From NCBI RefSeq assembly GCF_002902945.1, contig NZ_CP026102.1:620001-684000 (forward strand): a DNA stretch of 64,000 nucleotides. Direction: 5' to 3'. The notes beneath the pieces were generated by a model, which made no database searches, had not been told where the DNA came from, and saw only the letters and a program-made list of their open reading frames with translations. Shown one piece after another: positions 8,954 through 18,108 of this stretch (positions within the stretch are counted from its first letter, which is position 1; the number at the start of each line of letters is the position of its first letter). The translations under genes were made by a program, and so were the position numbers. This DNA comes from Paraburkholderia caribensis. GTDB lineage: Bacteria > Pseudomonadota > Gammaproteobacteria > Burkholderiales > Burkholderiaceae.

Positions 8954-9733
8954 TCAGCCGATGATGCTCACGCCGCCGTCGACGAACACCGTATTGCCTG
9001 TCATGCGACGGGCGTAGGGTGTCGCGAGGAACGCGCAGGTGTAGCCGACGTCCATGATGTCGACGAGCTCGCCGATGGGCGCGCGCTCGGCTGCTTCGTT
9101 GAGCAGCAGATCGAAGTCCTTGAGTCCCGACGCGGCGCGCGTCTTCAGCGGCCCCGGCGAAATGGGATGCACGCGGATGCGCTTCGGCCCGAGTTCGTGC
9201 GCGAGATAGCGGCATGATGCTTCGAGCGCGGCCTTCACGGGCCCCATCAGATCGTAGTTCGGCACGACGCGCGTCGCGCCCAGATAGCTCATGGCGAACA
9301 GCGATCCGCCTTCGTCCATCAGCGGCGCGGCGAGCCGCGCCATGCGGATGAACGAGTGACACGAAATGTCCATCGCCACCGAAAAGCCTTCCGCCGAACT
9401 GTTCAGCAGGCCGCCCTGCAGATCGGCCTTCGGCGCGAATGCGATCGAATGCACGGCGACGTCGAGCCGTCCCCACGTCGCGCGGATTGCATCGAACACC
9501 GCTTCGAGTTCGCCGGGCTTCGACACGTCGAGCGGCAGCAGCAGCGACGCGCCGAGCTCCTGCGCGAGCGGCTCGACATAAGCCTTCGCCTTTTCGTTCA
9601 GATAAGTGATCGCGAGTTCGGCGCCAAGCTCGCGGAACGCGCGCGCGCAGCCGTACGCTATGGAATGCTCGTTCGCGATGCCGACCACCAGCACCTTGTG
9701 TTGCGCCATCACCTGGCTCGTTGGCGTGTCCAT
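8954..9733 (-). CDS. fabI: Enoyl-[acyl-carrier-protein] reductase (NADH) FabI
   Basis: 259 residues, the usual FabI length. The nucleotide site reads VGIANEHSIAYG (residues 17-28) and SIAFAPKADLQGG follows near 96. The catalytic set is visible as Y150, Y160 and K167 (Y-x6-K in NYDLMGPVK), the FabI version of the SDR motif. It reduces the enoyl-ACP double bond in fatty acid synthesis. Its gene begins 2 nt after ackA ends, so it is co-transcribed with acetate kinase and phosphotransacetylase. This placement suggests a second FabI copy dedicated to this module instead of the housekeeping enzyme. Confidence 0.93.
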   Translation of the reverse strand: MDTPTSQVMAQHKVLVVGIANEHSIAYGCARAFRELGAELAITYLNEKAKAYVEPLAQELGASLLLPLDVSKPGELEAVFDAIRATWGRLDVAVHSIAFAPKADLQGGLLNSSAEGFSVAMDISCHSFIRMARLAAPLMDEGGSLFAMSYLGATRVVPNYDLMGPVKAALEASCRYLAHELGPKRIRVHPISPGPLKTRAASGLKDFDLLLNEAAERAPIGELVDIMDVGYTCAFLATPYARRMTGNTVFVDGGVSIIG

Positions 9734-9735
9734 GC

Positions 9736-10917
9736 TTAACCCTCCAGCCGGCCGAGCGCGTGCCGGGCGATCATCAGTTCTTCGTTGGTCGGAATCACCC
9801 AGACGTCGACGGCGCTGTCCGGACTGCTGATGCGCGGACCATGGCGCTGGTTCGCCGCTTCATCGAGAGAGACGCCGAGCCATGCCGCCAGCTCGCCGAC
9901 GCGCTTGCGCACCGGGTCCGCGCGTTCGCCGATGCCCGCCGTGAACACGATCGCGTCGAGTCCGCCGAGCGCGGCGGCGAGCGAGCCGAGCTCGCGCGAA
10001 ATGCGATAGCAGAACAGCTCGACGGCTTCGGCGGCTTTCGGGTCGTCGCTGGCGAGCAGCGTGCGCATGTCGCTGGAAATGCCGGACACGCCGAGCAGAC
10101 CAGAGCGCTTGTACAGCAGCGATTCGATCGCTCGTGCATCCATCTTTGCTTCTTCGAGCATCCACAACACGACGCCTGGATCGAGACTGCCCGAGCGCGT
10201 GCCCATCACGAGTCCTTCGACGGCCGTAAAGCCCATGGTGCTCGCGACGCTTTTGCACTGGTCGAAGGCCGTCATGCTCGCGCCGTTGCCGAGATGCAGC
10301 ACGACGGTTTTGCCTTTCGCGGCACGCTCGTCGAATTGCGGCAGCACGCTCGCAATGTATTCGTACGACAGCCCGTGGAAACCATAGCGCCGCACGCCGC
10401 GCTCCGTAATATCAGGCGGCAGCGCGAAGCGCGTTGCGACGGCGGGCTGGGTGTGATGAAACGCCGTATCGAAGCACGCGATCTGCGGCACCTGCGCATT
10501 GCGCGCCATGACGGAACGGATGACGGCGAGATTGTGCGGCTGGTGCAGCGGCGCGAGCGGCACGAGCGCCTCGAGATCCTGCATCACCTGCGCATCGACG
10601 CGCACGGGCTTTGAATACCTGTCGCCGCCGTGCACGACGCGATGGCCGACCGCGAGGAGTGTGGCGCGTCCTTCGCCATGGCTGCGCAGCCAGTCGAGCA
10701 GAAACGCAGTCGCATTGTCGTGCCCGAGCTGCTCGCCTTCGGGCCAGCGTTTGTCTTCGATGACGTCGCCGTTTTGCCGCTTCGCGGTGAAGCGCGGGTT
10801 CGTGTAGATCTCTTCGATCTTGCCGCCCGCAATGGGTTCGAGCTGCGCGCCTTGCGCTTCGAACGCGTGAAACTTGATGCTCGACGAACCCGCGTTGATG
10901 ACGAGGATGACGTCCAT
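9736..10917 (-). CDS. ackA: Acetate kinase
   Basis: 393 residues, full length. ASKHA-fold kinase with INAGSSSIKF at residues 7-16, HRVVHGG at 92-98, FDTAFH with D150, the RRYGFHGLS signature (H181) and GLVMGTRSGSLDPG with R241. It interconverts acetyl phosphate plus ADP with acetate plus ATP in the cytoplasm. It sits 19 nt after the phosphotransacetylase gene, giving a complete acetyl-CoA to acetate route for substrate-level ATP. Propionate is a possible second substrate. Confidence 0.95.
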   Translation of the reverse strand: MDVILVINAGSSSIKFHAFEAQGAQLEPIAGGKIEEIYTNPRFTAKRQNGDVIEDKRWPEGEQLGHDNATAFLLDWLRSHGEGRATLLAVGHRVVHGGDRYSKPVRVDAQVMQDLEALVPLAPLHQPHNLAVIRSVMARNAQVPQIACFDTAFHHTQPAVATRFALPPDITERGVRRYGFHGLSYEYIASVLPQFDERAAKGKTVVLHLGNGASMTAFDQCKSVASTMGFTAVEGLVMGTRSGSLDPGVVLWMLEEAKMDARAIESLLYKRSGLLGVSGISSDMRTLLASDDPKAAEAVELFCYRISRELGSLAAALGGLDAIVFTAGIGERADPVRKRVGELAAWLGVSLDEAANQRHGPRISSPDSAVDVWVIPTNEELMIARHALGRLEG

Positions 10918-10936
10918 GTCACTCCCTCAAGACGTG

Positions 10937-11878
10937 TCAAACGATGGCGGAAGAAGGTTGCTCGCGCCGCGCGAGCGCGACCAGCGACGCAACGGCGCAG
11001 GAAGCCAGCCGCGTGATGACGGAATCCGCGCGGCTCGTGAGGATGATGGGCACTTTCGCGCCGAGCACGATGCCGGCGGCATCGGCGCCCGCGAGAAACG
11101 TCAGGCTTTTCGCGAGCATGTTGCCCGCTTCGAGATCGGGCACGACGAGCACGTTCGCATGGCCCGCTACGGGCGACTCGATGCCCTTGATCTTCGCGGC
11201 TTCTTCGTTGATTGCGTTGTCGAGCGCAAGCGGGCCGTCGAGTATGCCGCCCTTGATCTGGCCGCGGTCGGCCATCTTGCATAGCGCGGCGGCTTCGAGC
11301 GTCGATGGGACCTTGGAATTGACGGTTTCCATTGCCGACAGGATCGCGACGCGCGCAACGGGAAAGCGCAGTGCATGCGCGAGGTCGATTGCGTTCTGCA
11401 CGATGTCGCGCTTCTCGTCGAGCGTCGGCGTGATGTTGACCGCGGCGTCGGTGATGATGAGAGGCTCGGCGCGGCCCGGCACGTCCATGATGAAGCAATG
11501 GCTCACGCGCCGCTCGGTGCGCAGGCCCGTGCCGCGCGCGACCACGGCGCCCATTAGTTCGTCCGTGTGCAGCGAGCCTTTCATCAATGCCTGCGCGCGG
11601 CCTTCGTGCACCAGTTGCACGGCGCATTCGGCGGCCGCGTGGCTATGCGGCGCGTCGACGATAGGCAGATCGCCGAGATCGAGGTTGCATTCTTTCGCGG
11701 CCGCTTCGATCTTCGCGCGCGGGCCGACCAGTATCGGCGCGATCAGCTTCAGCCGCGCGGCTTCGACAACGGCCGCCAGCGAATCGTGATCGCAAGGATG
11801 CGCGACGGCCGTTGGTGTTGGCGGAAGCGTGGCGGCAAAGGCGATCAGACGCTCGTATTTCTCGCGCTTGTGTTCCAT
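10937..11878 (-). CDS. Phosphate acetyl/butyryltransferase
   Basis: About 313 residues, corresponding to the PTA/PTB catalytic domain alone (VGPRAKIEAAAKE, RAQALMKGSLHTDELMGAV, FIMDVPG, VNITPTLDEKRDIVQNAIDLA, AGADAAGIVLGAKVPIILTSRAD). The N-terminal MaoC-type hydratase domain often fused to this protein in Burkholderia-group bacteria is missing. It swaps CoA and phosphate on short acyl groups, feeding acetate kinase next door. The second of two nearby ATG codons is preferred because GAGGG lies 8 nt upstream. Acetyl versus butyryl specificity is not decided by the sequence. Confidence 0.88.
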   Translation of the reverse strand: MEHKREKYERLIAFAATLPPTPTAVAHPCDHDSLAAVVEAARLKLIAPILVGPRAKIEAAAKECNLDLGDLPIVDAPHSHAAAECAVQLVHEGRAQALMKGSLHTDELMGAVVARGTGLRTERRVSHCFIMDVPGRAEPLIITDAAVNITPTLDEKRDIVQNAIDLAHALRFPVARVAILSAMETVNSKVPSTLEAAALCKMADRGQIKGGILDGPLALDNAINEEAAKIKGIESPVAGHANVLVVPDLEAGNMLAKSLTFLAGADAAGIVLGAKVPIILTSRADSVITRLASCAVASLVALARREQPSSAIV

Positions 11879-11965
11879 CTTCATTGCCCTCGTAGAGGAT
11901 GTGGCGGGAGTGCGGGCGTGCGCGGCGGACTGTGACCGTCCGCTCGCACACGTGCATGCCATCTG

Positions 11966-14251
11966 TCATTCGACCTGCTGGCGCGCGGGCTCCGCGCGCC
12001 GCGATGCTTTCTTCTTCGATGCCGATTCGAAGATCGTCAATACGCGTGCGAGATCGGCGCGCTCGTGATCGTCGAGCGGCAGCACCGTGCTGAGTTTGTC
12101 GATGTCGCGCGCGGCGTTGCGGATGTTGTCGGGCGGCGCGCTGGCGAGCAGCCCCGGCAAGGCCCCGATGGCCGCCTCGCTGTCGAGGCGCAGCAGCGCG
12201 GCCTGTTCGCGCACGACATGCTTGAACGACAGAATGCCCCGATCCGACAGCTTGCTCAGCATTTCGCGCGCGAGGTTGAAGCGCCGCTCGTCCGCTTCGC
12301 CACGCGTGCGCCGCACATACAGCAGCGCGCGCACGCTTGCTTCGAGCAGGCCGCCCTCCGTCATGTCGTGGCGCAGCCGCTCGTGCTCCGCGACGATCGA
12401 TGCTTCGCGCTCTTCGGTGTCGCCCGGTTCCTTCAACGCGGCGTTTGCTTCGCTGTCGCTGCGCGGCGGAAGGCCTGCGAAGGCCTGCAGCCAGGGTGCG
12501 CCATAGACGGTTTCGAAAATCTGCTCGACGGCGGCGTCGCGCATATCACGATAGAAATCGAACGACGCGATGACGGCATTCGACATGGCCGTCTGCATCT
12601 GCAGGAACGGGTTGTCGGCCGTGACGGGCGCGCGCGCTTCCTTCACGCTTTCGGCCGCCCGCGCGACGGACGACGCAAACGGATTGCGATCGGACCACAG
12701 TTCGTACGTGACGCGCAGCGGATGCAGCTTGCTGGAGACGTCGGCGGTCCACGGCGTCGTGCAGGCGCGCACCCACGGCTGCAGGAAGCTGCGATACAGG
12801 CCGAGATTGACGCGCGACAGATACGCGGCTGTGGCGAAGCGCCGGTCGCTTTCGGGATCGGGCTGCACGATCTCGCGCACGTCGGCGATGGTGCGCGGAG
12901 AAATGGACAGCACATACTGGCCCTGCACGAGATCCGCATAAGGCGTCGCGTCCGTCTTCGCGCCCATGTGCGCTTCATAGAGGCCGGACGGCAGCAGGTC
13001 GATCAGATCAATATTGCTGACGAACTCGCGATGCTCTTTCTTCCCCGTGCTGCTCGACACGAAGATGCCGAGATGGCCGATGCTGTCGTGCGTCGCGTAG
13101 ACGATGGTCTGATCGTGGCCGATCAGATCGGCGTCGTCGCGATAGAGATCGGTGATCCAGCCGAGCGCTTGCGGCGGCGGCGTGATGTTGTCGCCATACG
13201 AGCAGAACACGACGATGGGTGAGCGGATATTGCGCAGATCGAGCCGCACGCCGTCCGACGTCACGATCTCACCACTGACGAAGCGGTTGCCGACAAACAG
13301 GTTGTCGACGATGTACTGCATTTCGCCCGCGTTGAGGAATACGTGGCCGCCCCAGTACTTTTCGAAGCCGAGATAGCGCGGACCTTCCGTGTCTATGTTT
13401 GCGTACAGGTTGTACTGCTTGGTCCACAGTGTATTCGCGGGGTTCAGGTTCTCGAAGTTCTGCACGAGCCACGCGCCGTCGAAGCGGCCATCGCCGAGAT
13501 CGCCCGTGAGCGCCGTCAGCCACGAGCCGCCGAGCATGCCGCCCGAATAGCGCATCGGGTTCTTGCCGCGCCAGCCGGCCCAGTACGACACGGGCGCACC
13601 CGCGACGACGATCGGGCCGAATAGCTCGGGGCGCATCGAGGCCGTCATCAGTATTTGCCAGCCCGCCTGGCAATTGCCGATTACGGCGGGTTTGCCGGGG
13701 CTCTCGGGATGCAATTCGATGACTTTTTCCAGGAACGCGGCTTCCGCGTGCATCACGTCTTCGACGGTTTGTCCCGGCACGGGGTCGGGCAGGAAGCCGA
13801 CGAAATAGCAGGGGTGGCCCGCTCGCAGTGCCGCGCCGATTTCGCTGTCGCGCTTGAAGCCGCCGATGCCCGGGCCGTGTCCCGCGCGCGGGTCCACGAC
13901 CACGAACGGACGCAGGCGGCCGGGATCGTGTCCTTCCGCGAGGTCGCGGTCGGGCTTCAGGTCGTCCGGCGCGGCGATGCGCACGAGACCGTAGTTGACG
14001 GGGCGCGGCAGCGTACGCCCATCGACGATGAGCTCGGTGCCGAAGTCGAGCACGTTGGGCACGCGTTCCTGCATGTGCGCCTGATACTGATTGCCGCGTT
14101 CGCGCATCACATCGGCGAACAGCACGCTGCGCTGCCATGTGTCGACAGCGTAGGCGTAGCCTTGCGCGAACAGATTGCCCGGCATCGACGCGAAGGGCGT
14201 CGACGGTGCGGATGTGTCTGATGTTGCGGAATCGGGTAGAGACTGATTCAT
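11966..14251 (-). CDS. DUF3141 protein, PHA-synthase-like alpha/beta hydrolase
   Basis: About 761 residues. The first two thirds look like an alpha/beta-hydrolase related to polyhydroxyalkanoate synthases: FVVVDPRAGHGPGIGGFKRDSE, then VIGNCQAGWQ near residue 190, where a cysteine sits in the lipase-box position as in PHA synthases, and HDSIGHLGIFVSSSTGKKEH, a candidate catalytic His segment. The C-terminal quarter is helical and Glu/Arg-rich. The ATG is chosen with GAGGGAG about 11 nt upstream. It is the first gene of the pta-ack-fabI operon. In related bacteria this set accompanies PHB and low-oxygen responses; its actual reaction is not known to me. Confidence 0.8.
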   Translation of the reverse strand: MNQSLPDSATSDTSAPSTPFASMPGNLFAQGYAYAVDTWQRSVLFADVMRERGNQYQAHMQERVPNVLDFGTELIVDGRTLPRPVNYGLVRIAAPDDLKPDRDLAEGHDPGRLRPFVVVDPRAGHGPGIGGFKRDSEIGAALRAGHPCYFVGFLPDPVPGQTVEDVMHAEAAFLEKVIELHPESPGKPAVIGNCQAGWQILMTASMRPELFGPIVVAGAPVSYWAGWRGKNPMRYSGGMLGGSWLTALTGDLGDGRFDGAWLVQNFENLNPANTLWTKQYNLYANIDTEGPRYLGFEKYWGGHVFLNAGEMQYIVDNLFVGNRFVSGEIVTSDGVRLDLRNIRSPIVVFCSYGDNITPPPQALGWITDLYRDDADLIGHDQTIVYATHDSIGHLGIFVSSSTGKKEHREFVSNIDLIDLLPSGLYEAHMGAKTDATPYADLVQGQYVLSISPRTIADVREIVQPDPESDRRFATAAYLSRVNLGLYRSFLQPWVRACTTPWTADVSSKLHPLRVTYELWSDRNPFASSVARAAESVKEARAPVTADNPFLQMQTAMSNAVIASFDFYRDMRDAAVEQIFETVYGAPWLQAFAGLPPRSDSEANAALKEPGDTEEREASIVAEHERLRHDMTEGGLLEASVRALLYVRRTRGEADERRFNLAREMLSKLSDRGILSFKHVVREQAALLRLDSEAAIGALPGLLASAPPDNIRNAARDIDKLSTVLPLDDHERADLARVLTIFESASKKKASRRAEPARQQVE

Positions 14252-14591
14252 GGTCGCATCTGCTCCCTCAAAGAGTCGGCGCCGAGGTCTCATGCGACGC
14301 TCACAGGCACGCGCTAAACGTGCATGAAGCGCTTACCCGACGCGCGAGCATCGTTGCAATGAGTCGCGGCCTGAAACCAGGGCGAGACTTCAACGCGCCT
14401 CGACGAGGCGCGGCTTCGATCAAGATCAGCGATAAAAATGGCAGAAGCATGACGCATTGATGAATGCCAGCATCGGACTCGCACGTTGCGCGAGCCGGTA
14501 TGTGTTGCATTGCGTCAACAACCCAGTTTAGGACGGGATGTTTTTTCTGGCAATCTGAAATGTGCCAGCGAGGGCGGGTGGAATTGAAGCG

Positions 14592-14605
14592 TTGACTTCG
14601 ATCAA
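14592..14605 (-). promoter_or_regulatory. FNR/ANR-like box
   Basis: TTGACTTCGATCAA matches the TTGAT-N4-ATCAA consensus at 9 of 10 defined positions. It lies about 340 nt upstream of the DUF3141 start, the first gene of the pta-ack-fabI operon, and fits oxygen control of an acetate-forming module. Transcription start and activation geometry are not known. Confidence 0.45.
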
Positions 14606-14631
14606 GGCAATTGCATTGCATGCCTTGATCG
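14599..14631. repeat. 11-bp perfect inverted repeat
   Basis: CGATCAAGGCA and its exact complement TGCCTTGATCG are separated by 11 nt. It overlaps the right half of the FNR-like box and lies 15 nt beyond the acyl-CoA dehydrogenase stop. It could be an operator or a weak terminator; no T-run follows on either strand. Confidence 0.6.
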
Positions 14632-14646
14632 ACGTTTCTGTTCAGA

Positions 14647-15801
14647 CTAGCGGCTTGCGTCGCGGATCATGTTGCGCGCGATCACCAGTTGCTGGATCTG
14701 CGTCGTGCCTTCGTAAATGCGGAACAGACGCACGTCGCGATAGAAGCGCTCGACGGCATACTCGGACACATAGCCCGCGCCGCCATGAATCTGCACAGCG
14801 CGATCCGCCACGCGGCCGCACATCTCCGAGGCGAACAGCTTGCAGCACGATGCCAGCGTCGATACGTCCTGTTTGTCATCGCGGCGGCGCGCGGCATCGA
14901 GCACCATCGAGCGCGCGGCGTAGATTTCCGCGCGGCTGTCGGCGAGCATGGCTTGCACGAGCTGGAACTCGGCGATCGGCTGGCCGAACTGCTTGCGCTC
15001 CATCGCATAGCGCAGCGCGTCGTCGAGCATGCGTTCGGCAGCGCCGACGCAGATCGCCGAGATATGCAGGCGGCCTTTGTCGAGCACCTTCATCGCCGTC
15101 TTGAACCCGACGCCCTCCTTGCCGCCGATGATGTTCGCAGCGGGCACGCGGCAGTTCTCGAAGATCACGTCGCAGGTATGCGCGCCTTTCTGGCCCATCT
15201 TTTTGTCGATCTTGCCGAGCGACAGTCCGGGCGTGCCTTTCTCGACGATGAACGCCGAGATGCCGCTCGCACCTTTGATTTCCGGGTTGGTGCGCGCCAT
15301 TACCGTGTAGATGCCCGCTTCGGGCGCGTTGGTAATGAAGCGCTTGGTGCCGTTGATCACGTAATGGTAGCCGTCGCGCACGGCCGTCGTACGCAGCGAT
15401 GCGGCGTCCGAACCCGAGCCCGGCTCAGTCAATGCGAACGACGCGATCAGTTCGCCCGACGCGAGCTTCGGCAGATAGTAGTGCTTCTGCTCGTCGGTGC
15501 CGTCGATGATGAGCCCCTGCGAGCCGATACCGTTGTTCGTGCCGATCAGCGAGCGAAACGCGGGCGAGGTCCTCGCAATCTCGAAGGCGGCGAGCACTTC
15601 TTCTTCCATCGTCAAACCGAGGCCGCCGTATTCTTCGGGAATCGACAGGCCGAAGAGACCGAGTTCACGCATCTCGTCGACGATGCCGGCAGGGATTTCA
15701 TCCGTTTCGGCGACTTCGTTTTCGGCGGGCACGAGTCGCTCGCGCACGAAGCGCGACAGCGAATCGAGAAGAATGGACAGTGTTTCCTGATCGCGGATCA
15801 T
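14647..15801 (-). CDS. Acyl-CoA dehydrogenase
   Basis: 384 residues, the standard ACAD length. N-terminal helical domain, middle beta domain with FALTEPGSGSDAA near residue 123 (FAD and substrate contacts), and C-terminal helical domain ending in RIYEGTTQIQQLVIARN with the catalytic Glu at about 364. It oxidises acyl-CoA to enoyl-CoA with FAD, passing electrons to ETF. Chain-length or branched specificity is not readable. An IclR-type regulator ends 78 nt upstream on the same strand and probably controls it. Confidence 0.93.
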   Translation of the reverse strand: MIRDQETLSILLDSLSRFVRERLVPAENEVAETDEIPAGIVDEMRELGLFGLSIPEEYGGLGLTMEEEVLAAFEIARTSPAFRSLIGTNNGIGSQGLIIDGTDEQKHYYLPKLASGELIASFALTEPGSGSDAASLRTTAVRDGYHYVINGTKRFITNAPEAGIYTVMARTNPEIKGASGISAFIVEKGTPGLSLGKIDKKMGQKGAHTCDVIFENCRVPAANIIGGKEGVGFKTAMKVLDKGRLHISAICVGAAERMLDDALRYAMERKQFGQPIAEFQLVQAMLADSRAEIYAARSMVLDAARRRDDKQDVSTLASCCKLFASEMCGRVADRAVQIHGGAGYVSEYAVERFYRDVRLFRIYEGTTQIQQLVIARNMIRDASR

Positions 15802-15879
15802 CGTTTTACCTGTGTGCTATGACGCGGTTTGCCTGTCGCGTCCGCATGAACGCGTGAAGCGCGCCGCGCCGGGTCTTCT

Positions 15880-16746
15880 TCAGCGCCGCCCGATGGCGGC
15901 CTCCACTCGTTTGACAAGACCCGCAAGGCGCGGGCCGATGTCGTTCTCCAGTATGTCGCGGCTCAGCACGAAGGCGGGCCCGCCGCAGTTGAAGGCCATC
16001 TGCGTGCCGTCGGGCGCCGTGAACGGCACGCCGACGCTCGCGATGTCGGCATCCCAGTCGCCATACGACAGGCAGAAGCCGCGCGTGACGTAGTCCTTGA
16101 TTGCTTCGCCGATGCCGCCTTCGATACGCGGCCAGGCGGTTTCGTCCTGCGCGCGCACCTGGTCGAGCACCGCGCTGCGTTCGGCGTCGGGGGCGGCGGC
16201 AAGGTACGCGCGGCCCATCGACGTTGTCGCAATCGGCAGACGCGTGCCGATGCTGCGCATGACGGTGATGGGCGCGCTGCTTCGCACCCATTCGACGTAC
16301 ATCATCGACAGCCGGTCGCGCACGCCGATCGCCACCGAACATCCCGCGTATTCCGCGAGTTCCTGCATCAGCGGCCGCGCGAGGTCGCGAATGTCGAGGT
16401 TCGACAGCATCGCGTAGCCGAGCGAGAGCACGCCCGTGCCGAGGCTGTACTTGCCGAGCGGTTCGTCATAGCGCAAATAGCCGAGCTTCGCGAGCGTGCC
16501 CGCGAGCCGCGCGACGGTGCCTTTCGGCAAACCCGTCCGGCGCGCCAGTTCGGTCAGGCCGAGATGCCGTTCCTTCAGGCCGAAACAGCGCAGCAGTTCG
16601 AGGCCGCGCGCCAGCGCCGTGACGAACTGGCGGTCGGTTTCGTACGGTTCCTCGTCGAAGCGCGCTATGTCGCGTTGCTCGTGCGGCTCGTTTTGACGCA
16701 CGTCGCGCCTGTCTCCCGTTTTGGTGCTTCGGGCGAATGCTGTCAT
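15880..16746 (-). CDS. IclR family transcriptional regulator
   Basis: About 288 residues. After a polar N-terminal extension, a winged HTH (ALARGLELLRCFG, LTELARRTGLPKGTVARLAGTLAKLGYL) precedes the IclR effector domain (YSLGTGVLSLGYAML through VPFTAPDGTQMAFNCGGPAF). IclR proteins bind small organic acids or aromatic intermediates. The ATG with GGAG 8 nt upstream is chosen over one 15 codons earlier. The adjacent acyl-CoA dehydrogenase is the obvious candidate target. Confidence 0.9.
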   Translation of the reverse strand: MTAFARSTKTGDRRDVRQNEPHEQRDIARFDEEPYETDRQFVTALARGLELLRCFGLKERHLGLTELARRTGLPKGTVARLAGTLAKLGYLRYDEPLGKYSLGTGVLSLGYAMLSNLDIRDLARPLMQELAEYAGCSVAIGVRDRLSMMYVEWVRSSAPITVMRSIGTRLPIATTSMGRAYLAAAPDAERSAVLDQVRAQDETAWPRIEGGIGEAIKDYVTRGFCLSYGDWDADIASVGVPFTAPDGTQMAFNCGGPAFVLSRDILENDIGPRLAGLVKRVEAAIGRR

Positions 16747-17003
16747 GTCGCTCAACTCCGTGTCAATCGGCTTCGGGGTTATGGTTCGCATGGCGGACCA
16801 TTGTAGAGCGGGGTCGACGGATTCGCTAGTTGGCGCTTTAACGCGATCCGGCGTGGGGTTCGTGTCTATTGTGAGATAGCTATAGGTGGGGATATGGCGG
16901 GGTTAACCACTAAAGATTACGTGAAGCATCACTGCAGGGAAGAGCACGCAAGTGAACTAGCCGACCGTGCTGATGGTTCGCTGTGCAGACCGGAATGCGA
17001 ATG

Positions 17004-17879
17004 CTACCAGGTCCGGACGGAAGGCTGCGTGTTGTCCCTCGGCGAACCGCCCGGGCCGTAGGGATCGGGATTGCCGAAGCGCGACATCGTTCCGTTCTGG
17101 CGCGCGCGGCTGAGTTCGTCACGCACTTGGGCGCGCGTCTTCGGTCCATCGCCGGGTGCGGGCGACGGGGCGGCGGGCTCGTGGGTTTGCGCCGTCGATG
17201 TCGCAGCGGGGGCGGGCGGCTGCTCGGCGGGTTCGGCAAGGGTCGCGGCAGTTCGCACCGCGGATGCGATCACCGGTTCAGGCTGCGCGGGAGGTTGAAC
17301 GGGAGCCGTGCCGGCCGCGTGATCGCTTGCCGTTGCGTTGTCCTTCACGCTGTCCGAGCGGATCTCGACGGGCGGTGTTGCGTCGAATGCAGGTTGGTCA
17401 CGCTCCGAAGTGTCCGTGACATGACGCGACGCTGCCGGTCGCACGTGTGTCGTCTTCGCGGAAGCATGCGCGCGCGCAAGCGGCTGCGCGGCGCTTTGCT
17501 CAACTGGCGTGGCCAGCCGCAGTTCCCGCGCCTGCGCTTCGCGCGCGGCCAGTTCCTTTTTCAGCAGCAGCGCTTGCGGCTCGTCACTGCGCATCGTCAG
17601 CACCGCGTCGAGCAGCACGTGTGCGGACGCGAGGTCGTCACGTTGCAAGCTGTCGTGCACCGCCTGCAACACCCGCGCGATGCTCGCGTTGCGCGGATCG
17701 TCGAGCGTTGCGTCGGGCGTGACGGCGCGCGCGGCGGACGACATGGCGCTATCGACGCGGCCCTCCGTATCTCTTGCGGCCGTCTCGCGATTGCCGAACC
17801 GAAGCCCGAGCGTCGCAAGCACCAGCGCGCCGATCAGCAGGCCACCCGCCACGAACATTCTGTTGGACTCACTCAACAT
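17004..17879 (-). CDS. Membrane-anchored protein with DUF4148-like C-terminus
   Basis: About 291 residues. One N-terminal transmembrane helix (MFVAGGLLIGALVLATLGL), a helical segment with ARVLQAVHDSLQRDDLASAHVLLDAVL that resembles a tetratricopeptide-like pair, then a long Pro/Ala/Thr-rich linker. The last 45 residues (KTRAQVRDELSRARQNG) resemble the start of small secreted DUF4148 proteins common in Burkholderia. The ATG follows GAAGGGAA. Function unknown; probably a periplasm-facing scaffold. Confidence 0.7.
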   Translation of the reverse strand: MLSESNRMFVAGGLLIGALVLATLGLRFGNRETAARDTEGRVDSAMSSAARAVTPDATLDDPRNASIARVLQAVHDSLQRDDLASAHVLLDAVLTMRSDEPQALLLKKELAAREAQARELRLATPVEQSAAQPLARAHASAKTTHVRPAASRHVTDTSERDQPAFDATPPVEIRSDSVKDNATASDHAAGTAPVQPPAQPEPVIASAVRTAATLAEPAEQPPAPAATSTAQTHEPAAPSPAPGDGPKTRAQVRDELSRARQNGTMSRFGNPDPYGPGGSPRDNTQPSVRTW

Positions 17880-18108
17880 CGCGTTTCCCTTCGGGTCTGT
17901 CCCGCACACGTCGATACGCGCATCGCCTCACACGCATTCCGTAGACAAAAAAAGCGCGAACTGCGCTGTTATGCAATACGAGTTGTAGCAGCAATTGGAT
18001 GCGCCGCGCGGGCAAATAAAAATCCGGCGCGCGGCATTCATCACAGGTTTGGCTGATGTGCCGCCATTTTCCAGTAGCATGGCGCCAGGACGCTTTTCGG
18101 GGATGCGC

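Larger units (their letters stand above)
14252..14646. other. Regulatory gap upstream of the DUF3141 operon
   Basis: About 395 bases with no gene. It holds an FNR/ANR-like box, a perfect 11-bp inverted repeat and a second, weaker FNR-like site (TTGCATTGCGTCAA at 14505-14518). The operon promoter should lie here. Confidence 0.5.
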
